Shown: one piece after another, positions 23,463 through 32,365 of the stretch
Position numbering within the stretch: the stretch's first letter is position 1
Layout of the letters: each line of letters starts with the position of its first letter
DNA from: Eucommia ulmoides
Taxonomy: Eukaryota; Streptophyta; Magnoliopsida; Garryales; Eucommiaceae
Direction: 5' to 3'
Assembly: GCA_016647705.1 (NCBI GenBank)
Contig: CM028326.1
Span: 16,989,901-17,053,900 of the forward strand
DNA: 64,000 nt
Notes under the pieces: generated by a model
Database searches by the model: none
Told to the model about the DNA's origin: nothing
What the model saw: the letters and a program-made list of their open reading frames with translations, nothing else
Position numbers and translations under genes: made by a program

Positions 23463-23694
23463 GTAAGAACATGTAATATGTATTGTATGAAGAATATCAT
23501 TTATCAGTATTAGTTTCATCCAGTTGTTAAAAGGATGATAATTCATTTGGTGGCTTTCGTTTTCAGAATCCGACTGGAATCCAGGAACATTTGCAAAAAA
23601 AACAGGAAGAACGTTAGTTACTTCTCTTTGAAGGAAAAAAATACATGTAGTTTGCTTTTCTTCGTCACTTTTTCAGGTTTCCAATGGAGGAATG

Positions 23695-23797
23695 AACCCT
23701 GGTTGTTTACATAAATTTTCGGGATCGTCCAAAATAGGTAACTAATAAACCCTGGTTGTTTACATAAATTTTCGAGATCGTCCAAAACAGGTAACTC
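23695..23797. repeat. 53 bp tandem duplication inside the CACTA element
   Basis: AACCCTGGTTGTTTACATAA starts at 23,695 and again at 23,748. Both copies continue through ATTTTCGRGATCGTCCAAAA with single-base differences. It appears to be a local duplication after capture. Confidence 0.85.
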
Positions 23798-24143
23798 CAT
23801 TTTTCCAAATGCACAAAAAACTGAAGTTGTGTACACTAGAGCTTTTGGTCTGAACAGATCAAAAGTTGGATCAGTCGAGAAAGGAAGCGGAGTTAAGAGT
23901 TAGGGTTTGACATTCTAAGTACTCGAGACATCCTTATATTTTGAAACTAATAATTTCCCGCAGTGTCATATGTTTATTTCACTATTTGATTGGTGAATGA
24001 CTTGTTACCTTCTGACAGAATGCAGTTTAGCCATATATCCTGCTCCTGCATGTCAATTCATTGTTATGGTCTTTTTTTTTTTTTTTTTTTTTTTAAATTG
24101 TTTTAGTTTTCATATCCATATTTTCCAACAATCTTCATCATTG

Positions 24144-24299
24144 AGCATTCTACAACTTGAGAATTATGCAAAAATTGAAGAAGCTAAAGTTGAGGAGCTC
24201 ATCAAAGCCATCAAAGCTGTTGCAGGTTCAAGTGCAAAGGTTATTGTCAATGGGGCTGCTGTTAGGGAGATGGCGCTGCATTATTATGAGCGATACAAG
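24144..24299 (+). pseudogene. Captured exon of chaperonin subunit CCT-theta (CCT8)
   Basis: The frame reads LQLENYAKIEEAKVEELIKA, then VAGSSAKVIVNGAAVREMAL and HYYERYK, and ends at a possible donor (ACAA|GTGTGA). This matches part of the apical domain region of the theta subunit of the eukaryotic cytosolic chaperonin TRiC/CCT. About 50 of some 545 residues are present. The frame runs on into intron sequence (DCSYLSCQ...), as expected for a captured genomic exon. The parent complex folds actin and tubulin; this piece alone cannot. A long T run at 24,071-24,094 precedes it. Confidence 0.85.
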
Positions 24300-24829
24300 T
24301 GTGATTGCTCATACTTATCTTGCCAATATTATTTCTATCCCCTTATTGTGTATGCTACTTCCCATTTAAATTTTAGTGCTTTAGAATGTGAATTTCACAC
24401 TTTCTGTTTTTTACTGTTCCATATCACCTATTGTTCTGTAGGAAATGATGAGACTGACTTATTTTATGTTTGATCAGTCGAGAAAGAAGGTAGAGTATTG
24501 TATGGAAAATGCATTTAACACATATTTAGTATGTATATTACTTTTATACTTGAACCTTGTTTTTATTTACGAATGGTGGCTTAGATTTTAAAAGGAAGCA
24601 GCGACTCATGATGAGTATAATTTTGTGTATCTTTGGGGTTTTTAATTCTCCCATTTTAATGCAAACATTTGAGTTCTTTATGTATTTTATATTGTGAGGA
24701 ATTTTTAGTTTTATTGTTTGGATTTAGAGTATATTGATATTTTAAAATAATTTTAAATTATATAAAATAAAAAAATAAAAAAATCGATAATTTTTGGGAT
24801 ACTAAAAATTTTCCTTAAATGTTTGGTCT

Positions 24830-25126
24830 CTTTGACAATTTCGTGACACATTCTTGTGTCCTAATAGAGATTTTTCAGAACACTTTGTAGTGTCCTAATA
24901 TATATAATTTAAAAAATATAAAATCCTATAGAGGCAATATATGATGTCCTAATAGATATCTTATAGAACACTTATTATTGCATTAACAAGTTCAAACAAT
25001 AGGGGCTATATATAGTGTCTTATAACCTATTAGGGCGGCTACCTATGGGGAACCAGTCCAAGTGTCCCAAAAAGCCCAAGTGTCGCAATAGGGGATCTAT
25101 CGTGACACTTTTTTGTGTCCCGATCG
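24830..25126. repeat. CACTA right subterminal repeats
   Basis: Successive short palindrome-like motifs include GTGACACATTCTTGTGTCC (24,842-24,860), GAACACTTTGTAGTGTCC (24,878-24,895) and GTGACACTTTTTTGTGTCC (25,102-25,120). GTGTCTTATA, GTGTCCCAA and GTGTCGCAA words lie between them. They mirror the left end. Confidence 0.75.
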
Positions 25127-25144
25127 ATCAATTTTGTTGTAGTG

Positions 25145-25949
25145 AGAATATAAAAAACTTAAATTACATTCAATATCTTGTATTTTTAAGCGGGATTTAT
25201 CTGTATTAACATTAAAACAATAAAAACATATGCATAATTAAATAACATTTAATTAAATGTTATCTTTTTCAACGCTTCAACTGCAAAGTTGGTAGTTTTC
25301 GAGATGAGATATGAGAAGACTCTTCCCATAATAGTTGGACATGATCAGAAACATGTAATAGAGAATGATCCTTTGAAAAATAACATAAATGTATTGTCTC
25401 TAATAGTATCCACATGGAAACGTTTAGAAAGAAAAATATTATTGGGATTTCTAAGAATTTGATTCTAATCTCAAGAAATTAGAATAACTCTAATTTGAAT
25501 TTAGGTGATGGTAACATTAAAATCAGAGTAAATACGAATTATGAAAAACATAAAATCTCAAACAAAAATAGCTTAACCGAATTTTCCTAAAGGAGGCCAA
25601 ATTTCATAAAAAGTAGGCCGCTATTAGGTCTTCCCATCTTATAAAATCTATCCAGTGTTTTCAAAACCCTGGACCCATTCTTTTTGTATTTGCACTTTGG
25701 CCCTCGAACTTCAAAAATTCAACATTACTATCTATTTTTTATAATGAATTTTCTAACTTCTATTTTCTATTGTGTGATCCATTAGGTTCATACAAAAAGA
25801 CGGATAGTAAAATAAATTAATTAATTAATTAACTAATCAATTAATAAATTAAAATTGAAACAATTTCAACTTTACCCCTCTAGAAGAAAATATTTTTTCC
25901 CTAAGGTATTTCCTCCGACTATAAGTCACGCCTACCTACATATCACAGC
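25145..25949. other. AT-rich intergenic sequence without a gene
   Basis: I see no ORF or recognisable repeat boundary. A TTAATTAATTAATTAA-type run lies at 25,814-25,850. Confidence 0.3.
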
Positions 25950-27291
25950 TGGTAGCGGAATTATTCGTCGCTACTTTTACCGCAAGTGTATGGGTCAAAT
26001 TTTAATAGAATAGTGATGAGTAGGGTTGTCGTATCCACATGAATTAGATTAAATTGTTGTTAAGTACAACGATTATCGTAATCGAACTTTATCTATGCAA
26101 TCAAATTTAAGGTTTTTATAGAAATATAAAACTAAACTAGAATAATAACTAATTAAACTATAATACTAATAATGATGTTTATGGGAGTATATTATCTAGG
26201 GATTAACTTCGTTCACTAATACGTGTTTGATTTAGTCTAGTTTACATTAATGGTATTCAAACTATTCGACAATCTAGGTATCGAAAACTCACTCACTATC
26301 TCTCTCGAGTATAAAATGAATGAATATGAGACTCGTGTCAACACCGATATCCCTATCTAGCGTCTAAACGATCACATGAGTCTCACCCCAACCTCACGGA
26401 TTGCACACTTTCTAATAATTTCTTGAAACATTAGAACGTCGAGTTGTGTTTAAACCCTAGTCCGAATCCAGGGTTACCTCTCCCGAGTGTCAAACCCCGT
26501 ATTCTCAAATAAACCAATATATTATAACAAGCATATAATGGAAGTAAAAGAATGATAAACACAATCGAATATAAATGAACAACTGTTAACGAAACACGGA
26601 TTCAAACAAACATAGTATTCATGAACTATATTAATCCCTAGACAATAGATGTTTATCTACATATGGTGATAGCCAAATCTTCAACAACAAATAAGATAAA
26701 CATCATCAAAACAACCAACCAAAACTATGAATGAAAGAGAGAAACAAAGGAGAATAACCAAATTTGAAGAATAGACAATTTCACATCCACTAAGTCCGCT
26801 CCAATTGTGTTTCCTCTTCTCCAAATTGATGATCCTCTTGGTTGATATGTTCTTGGAGCTCCAATTACTCCCAAAAACGTGCTCTATGGAATTAGGAAAG
26901 AGGTGATCAAGTAGGAGTCCAAAATATCCAAAAAAATCAGATAAATATATAAGCTAGATGTTGCTTTATTGTTGCAACGATAAGAAGCATCGTTGCAACG
27001 GTAGTTGGGCAGAAGGTCCAACGAACCTTCATTGCTGCAGCGATAAAGGGCATCGCTGCAGCGATGAGGCTACTGGTTTAACTTTTTTCCACTTTGCTCA
27101 CTTTTCAACCGTTACTCCACTGACGTTTTACCGATTTGCTCGATTTTCAACCGTTTTCGTCACTTTTCGTCCCTAACACCTAATTTATACCAAAACAAAT
27201 AAAAACAAATTAAAAAATATTAAAACATTACAATAACACTCGAAAACTATCAAAATCGACTTGAAAATATATAGATAAATTCAACCTATCA
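25950..27291 (-). mobile_element. Solo LTR of a Ty3-gypsy-like element (1,342 bp)
   Basis: On the minus strand it starts TGATAGGTTGAATTTATC at 27,291 and ends CCGCTACCA at 25,950. The flanks are ACAGC (25,945-25,949) and ACAAC (27,292-27,296), a target duplication with one mismatch. Internal landmarks (CTAGGGATTAA, GGTAACCC..GAATTCGGA-like phrases, and GTACACTTRCGGTAAAAGT near the end) match the LTR of the nested element at 56,930-58,298 in inverted orientation. There is no internal region, so it is a solo LTR left by LTR-LTR recombination. Confidence 0.82.
26971..27062. repeat. Two consecutive perfect hairpins inside the solo LTR
   Basis: Hairpin 1: GTTGCAACGAT (26,971-26,981) pairs with ATCGTTGCAAC (26,989-26,999) across a 7-nt loop. 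Hairpin 2: GCTGCAGCGAT (27,034-27,044) pairs with ATCGCTGCAGC (27,052-27,062), also across 7 nt. The two stems differ at paired positions, so the structure is kept while the sequence changes. Confidence 0.9.
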
Positions 27292-27579
27292 ACAACCATG
27301 TCTAGTTTGTAGGAATTTCACTAAGAGAACCTCCTCAAGTATGATTTTTATATTATACGATCTTTTTATATTGTGTTCCCAAGAGTACCAACAAAATATG
27401 GAATAATAGAAACCTCTTAATCCAATCATTTATTAATAATATAATCCCTTGTAATACCAATTGGAATCTTATCCTAATCTTCACACTGCTCTGGCCAATC
27501 TTCGATGAATTATGTTAAATCAAATAAGATAAGACACGTCTTTGGTGAGAGTGATAGATCCTATATTGCATATTCATAT
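27292..27579. other. Short intergenic stretch, nothing recognised
   Basis: AT-rich, with no ORF of interest and no repeat boundary apart from the flanking elements. Confidence 0.3.
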
Positions 27580-27883
27580 TGTTAGAAGGTTCCAACTTTA
27601 AACCATATGGCGTTAAGTGAAGTAACTCCTTTGATTTATATAATGACTTGGGAACTCTCAAATAATTGATGTGGGATAGGAATCTGATACCCACCCTTAA
27701 ATGCAACCCCTACTTTGCATGAATGATTTGATTATGAGAGAATGAGAGACCCATAACCATAGCTCTGATATCATGTTAGAAGGTTCCAACTTAAAATCAT
27801 ATGATGCTAAGTGGGGTAACTCATTTGATTTATATAGTGGTTTGGAAAGTCTCAAATAATCGATGTGGGATAGCAATCTAACA
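27580..27883 (-). mobile_element. TRIM-like miniature LTR retroelement (304 bp)
   Basis: Two direct repeats of about 110 bp (27,580-27,689 and 27,774-27,883) both contain GTTAGAAGGTTCCAACTT and GATGTGGGATAG. On the minus strand the right copy begins TGTTAGATTGCTATCCCACA and ends TCTAACA. It is followed by TGATATCAGAGC (27,761-27,772), one mismatch from the initiator-tRNA-Met primer-binding site typical of TRIMs. Before the second LTR lies a purine-rich tract. The internal region is only about 84 bp and non-coding. The flanks CATAT and TATAT differ at one base. A 63-codon minus-strand frame over it is not a gene. Confidence 0.75.
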
Positions 27884-28217
27884 TATATGTACGTCCCACT
27901 ATACTCAATGAATACTTTTGAAGTCTAGTTACTAGAGTACAACATTTAGTATTATCATAGTCTAACAATCTATACTTGTAAAATACAGTACATTAGGCCA
28001 AAAAATCACAAATACAATCACATCTCAAATATCATATTTTGATATTGAGCAAAGTTACCATTTAGGACATTAAGAATGAACAACTTCGGTCCCTTACTAC
28101 ACTAGTAATCCCCTTGTGGTTGTTCTAATATCTTATACTAATGGTTTGAGACTCACTATTCTCAAAGAGAAAACCACAATATATCGATTAGGAACAATTC
28201 AAAATATCAAATCACCA
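27884..28217. other. Intergenic sequence without a gene
   Basis: AT-rich, with no ORF or structure supported. Confidence 0.3.
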
Positions 28218-28545
28218 CACTAAACAATATTTACTTTTGAGGACACCTAAATGTGTCCTAACATATATTATTTTGGGACGCATTAAGTATTGGGACAATT
28301 AAAAATGTTGTCCTATAAAAGGCTATTTCAATAACTTATTAAGACAATTATTTTTTTGTCGCATTAATTTATATTTATTAAGATAATATTATGTGCCCTA
28401 ATAAATCTTTAGAGCATTTGTACAGTAAATGCTTTCCGGACCTAAATACGTCTCAATAAATCTTTAATAGGACAAAACGATGCATCCTTTAAACTATTGA
28501 TAAATTATTTATCCAACAATTTTATGTGTCCCAAAAGCAAATTTT
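28218..28545 (+). mobile_element. End of a second CACTA element
   Basis: CACTAAACAATATTTAC starts at 28,218. It is followed by GAGGACACCTAAATGTGTCC (28,240-28,259) and further diverged motifs (GGGACAATTAAAAATGTTGTCC, AGACAATTATTTTTTTGTCG, GACCTAAATACGTCTC) down to about 28,535. The layout matches the subterminal region of the 20.6-25.1 kb element, but the sequence differs. No matching right end with TAGTG was found, so it is truncated. Confidence 0.6.
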
Positions 28546-29299
28546 TCGAGTTTTTTTTTTTTTTTTAAATATATTTAATTGGGTATAAACTAATAATCCA
28601 AATTTATCCAATTGGTAAAACAAATATTACTAAAAACTTTGAAACAAAATCCAGAAACAGAATAAAAAATTCCACATTAATTTTCGACCAAAATTCCTAT
28701 AACAGACACGTTTACTATATAGTCCACATTTTTGTTTGAAAACAGAAACAAAAATATAATCTCTTTTCAAACAAATTTTTTTGGGTTCCGATATTTCTGT
28801 TTTCTGAGAACAGAAACAGATATATAGGAACGGAAAGGGGGTGGAATAGTAGTTCTTCCAAAACTATAGTTCAAACGGAAAGGGTTCTTCCAAAACTATA
28901 ACAGATATGTTGCAGAATAAAAATTTCACCTTCTCCGGTTGTTGTCTCAAAAAATCAGAATGGAGGTATAGAAGATGAATCAGGGCTATCAAACGGCACC
29001 ACATCAGCCCTTTGAGAACACCTAGTTTCGGAAGCTAATTCAAGGCACCACAGTTTGGATGGTCCTTTTACTGGTAATTTTTCCATAAACTGATTCATAG
29101 AAAATTACTAAGCTAAACAAGATCTTGGAGTCGGCCATTTGGAAGGTCCATCAGTCCTTGTATTCACTGATTCGTAGAAAATTCACTGATATTTTTCTAT
29201 ATCATGCAATCAAAACAAAAGATTGACAGTTTTTTTTTCCTTCCTGAAATGCGGGAAAAAAAAAAAAAAAAAAGAAGAAGAAGAAAAATAAGAAGAAGT
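28546..29299. other. Intergenic debris with one open stretch
   Basis: T and A runs occur at 28,552-28,566 and 29,257-29,273. GTTCTTCCAAAACTATA occurs twice (28,851 and 28,884). On the minus strand about 28,965-29,100 is open (NQFMEKLPVKGPSKLWCLEL and onward), but I do not recognise it. Confidence 0.3.
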
Positions 29300-29620
29300 T
29301 AAGATAATTGAGAAGTGGGAAACATGAACAATATATTGATTTTTGTGAAAACGATACAAACAATATAATGATATACACAACTATTTATAGGAAAAGTGAG
29401 AGACCTTAGGGTTAGGGTTTTGCCCTAATGGGATAAGCCCATATATTACATTAACATTCCCCCTCAAATGCAAGGCGGTAAATGAGAGATGAACTAGAGT
29501 TTGGAAACTAGAGAGTGAGCGTCCGGGTGGATAAGCCTTAGTGAAAATATCTGCTGTTTGATCGGCTGAACTAACAGATTGTAGATGAACCGTATTCTAG
29601 AGAGTGTGATAATAGATAAT
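29300..29620 (-). pseudogene. Ty1-copia 3' end: RNase H tail, polypurine tract and LTR start
   Basis: The minus strand near 29,500-29,610 reads LQSVSSADQTADIFTKAYPP, the copia RNase H end with its ADIFTK motif, then a tail to about 29,465. GAGGGGGAA (29,457-29,465) is the polypurine tract. TGTTAATGTAATATATGGGC starts an LTR at 29,456 that runs down to about 29,300, where its end is unclear. A different frame in the same place gives an 89-codon ORF that is a shadow. The element is cut off at about 29,618 by the next repeat. Confidence 0.75.
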
Positions 29621-31030
29621 GTCACACCCCTTCCCAAGCTCCCATTGCCCGAGGTCAGGCGTGACATCGACTTGATGTTACCTGACCAATCAACAAATAC
29701 ACAAAGGTATAAATGTGTACTGCCATAGTTTTTTTTTTTTTTTTTAAAATAGTATTCAGCCACTTCAAAATTCGGGAAAACAAGTGTCCCAAATATTCAC
29801 AACAAACCAAAAAAAAAAAAAAATGAACCTTTCACGGTTCACACCTTTCCAACCAACCTTCCCAAAACGACACCACCTTTTGACCTTACCTAGTGATAGT
29901 AGTGGACCTGTCTCTAGTTGCGGCACCTAAAATTAAATATTTTATCGGCGTACTGTTTTCATAATATAAAAACACTTTATGGATCGAACATAATTATCAA
30001 ATATCATTTTTTAAACATAATATAAATATAACCGCATACTGAGCCGAAATAACATACCACAACTATCATTACAATAAAATAATGCATTTAAATCACCCAA
30101 TCAAATCATTTTGATATATAATAAAATACTGCACACATATTTCTCTATTGACCATATGATCATCTCACCTCATGATCGGGAGTTACGACGGTACCCTAAC
30201 TTGTACGATTGTGTCATCCGAGATGACTATCAATGCCAGAGCCATTTAATATCTCCAATAGTAAGAGCAACTATCTTGTAGGACTTACTTGACAGGTAAC
30301 AACATATATCCACATCTCGTAGGACATGCCCTCCTGATGAGAAGACAAATATGGCATAGTCGGATAATAAAAAATCACTTTCAACCTTTTAAAATTTACT
30401 TGATCAGCGTAACGTTATAAAATAATCAATTTTAATAAACTCTTTCTTTTTTTCATTTTAATACGAAAATATAATTTGACAATTTACATAGAAGACAATA
30501 CACTCACCTCGATTTTTGCGTTGCTAAATACTCTACTATTGTAATGCAGGCGTGGTCGGCGTCGTTTGTGAACCTAACAACGATGGAGTTTAAAGTAAGA
30601 ATTCATTTAAAATATCTCTAATATGCAATGTATGACCCTAAAATGCATTATTTCCCGTTCCCAACATTTTTTTTTAAAATTATACGAAATTATTTAACAC
30701 CTAATTTCTTAATTTAATATTAACTCTAGGAAAATTATTATAGCAACAATTACAAAAAAATTCCTATTAATAGTGTAGCTAACAAAAAAAATATTAATTG
30801 ACTGTTAAAAATATTATTCGTCAACGAAATACTAAAAATTATCGTTTTGATAAAATTCACATTTTTTTTATTTTGTTTTTTTTTTTTTTTTTATCTTAAA
30901 TTGTATTTCTCGAAAGTTTGATATATCTATACCCACTATATTTCTCAAACCCACGTATATATTTTTGATATATAAACATACATATATACCTGTCCGTATA
31001 GTTAGTCCCATAAATCGAACGTATGATATA
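29619..31030 (-). mobile_element. Inverted, non-coding gypsy-type LTR/internal fragment
   Basis: It starts with TGTCACACCCC (29,619). Read on the minus strand it shares phrases with the repeats at 34.4-36.7 and 52.8-54.3 kb: GGTCAGGTAACATCAAGT, CAAGTAAGTCCTACAAGATA, GTTACCTGTC, GGTTACG-type words and CGTTGTTAGGTTC. No coding region survives. The far end cannot be fixed; sequence after about 30,600 is AT-rich with T runs. Confidence 0.55.
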
Positions 31031-31034
31031 TTTT

Positions 31035-31240
31035 AGTTTAACAATATATACATACATACATACATACGCATACACATTTATGTATACGCATACATATACA
31101 TATGTGTGTGTATATATATATATATATATAAAAGAGATAGTGAGTACCTGCAAGTTGCTGTTGTTCTGCTTCTGTTTTTTTTTTTTTTTTGTTTCTTTCT
31201 TTCTTTCTCTCGCGGGAGAAACAAAATACACACACACACA

Positions 31241-31274
<34 letters not shown>

Positions 31275-31315
31275 GGTTTTTTTTTTTTACTTATTTATTT
31301 ATTTATTTATACTAA
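31035..31315. repeat. Compound microsatellites: (TACA)n, (TA)n, (CA)n, (TTTA)n
   Basis: Runs of TACATACA (31,046-31,070), TA (31,108-31,130), CACACA (31,229-31,243), TA (31,243-31,273) and TTTA (31,292-31,310) lie around a T14 run and GTTTCTTTCTTTCTTTC. Several frames of 67-115 codons on both strands here are microsatellite translations. Confidence 0.9.
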
Positions 31316-32112
31316 CTATCCCTATTGAAATAAAAAAAATATTAATTATATTCCAAAATTTTAAAAATTATATTTTAAATAACTTGAAAATCCCTAAATT
31401 TTTACGAGTCAAAATTAAAATTAACCTATTAGTCCCTAAAAGTGTTATTAGATTGGACTGGATCCTACCATTGAACAAGTAAACTGGCCAATTTGGTTTA
31501 GTTATTATATTCAACGCAAATTTGTTACTAAACTCGCTTTCACTTGAAAAAAAAAAAAAAAACTGTCGTGAGTTTTAGCAAATGTATACTCTAGGAATAC
31601 TAAATACCAAATACCTTATAGAATTGTCTTTCCAGTCTATCCGCTTTACTCTGCTCAAAGCTCAACTATTCTTTACTTGATTAATTTGGAAAATAAGAAA
31701 AACAAAAGATAAAAGAGAAAATTTAGTGAGGTGGCGTTTGGCTAATGTTGTTGCTTTTCTGTTTTTATTCTCTTTTACATTTTTTTCGTCATTTGCTTAT
31801 TCTTTTAAGGTCTATCGCACATGGAAACTATTAAAAAAAATGAAAAAAAAGGGTAGCTTATATATAGAAACAATGGAACAGTAAAAACAAAATCGTGTAT
31901 ATATATATATAACAAAAACAAGAGAAGATTGGACACTATATATCCCTAAATTTTAATTAAAATTTCACTTTGGTCCTACCGTTTCATTTTGAACATATTA
32001 ACATCTTAGGTGGCATTTGATTAATTCAACTTATCAATAATAAGTTAAATAAGTCTGGGTAAGTGTCGTGTTAGTCGTGGACCATAGAAATCTGTTTAAA
32101 AAGAGTGGTTAC
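31316..32112. other. AT-rich intergenic sequence
   Basis: No gene. The phrase AAATTTCACTTTGGTCC (31,961-31,977) recurs near 37,720 in the LTR at 36.7-38.3 kb, so part of this is probably old LTR material. Confidence 0.35.
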
Positions 32113-32314
32113 TGTAAGACCCTGATTTTTTTTTTTTTTATTTAAGACGCATTTTCACACATTTAGGAAATTATGGGGTAGATTATGTTATTTATTATTT
32201 AATTTAAAATTTAAGGGATTAATTAGCAATTTTCAAAATGCAAATTGTAAACTTTTGAACTAAAATGATTTCAAATTTTTAATTAGGGAGAGGTTAATGT
32301 ATTTTGGAAATAAG

Positions 32315-32365
<51 letters not shown>

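Larger units (their letters stand above)
20646..25144 (+). mobile_element. CACTA (En/Spm-type) transposon carrying host gene fragments
   Basis: The left end is CACTATAACAAAAATTGA (20,646-20,663). The right end, read inward on the minus strand, is CACTACAACAAAATTGAT (25,144-25,127). These are imperfect inverted repeats starting with the diagnostic CACTA. The flanking 3 bp are ATA on the left and AGA on the right, a one-mismatch version of the 3 bp target duplication. Both ends carry subterminal copies of a GTGTCC/GGACAC motif. No transposase was found, so this 4,499 bp element is non-autonomous. Inside, in one orientation, are pieces of a class XI myosin, a casein kinase 1 and CCT-theta with introns retained. 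Confidence 0.88.

Noticed and set aside
23997-24473. 158-codon ORF as a full gene
   Set aside because: Only residues around the CCT-theta exon are meaningful; the front is a T-run translation and the back is intron.
28096-28112. TACACTAGTAATC as a possible right end of a CACTA element
   Set aside because: It lacks the subterminal repeats and a TAGTG terminus in the right orientation.
29494-29763. 89-codon minus ORF
   Set aside because: It is in a different frame from the copia RNase H tail it overlaps and runs across an element boundary.
31023-31482. Several overlapping ORFs of 67-115 codons on both strands
   Set aside because: They translate (TA)n, (CA)n and T/C runs into Tyr/Ile/Thr/His and Phe repeats; there is no real protein composition.
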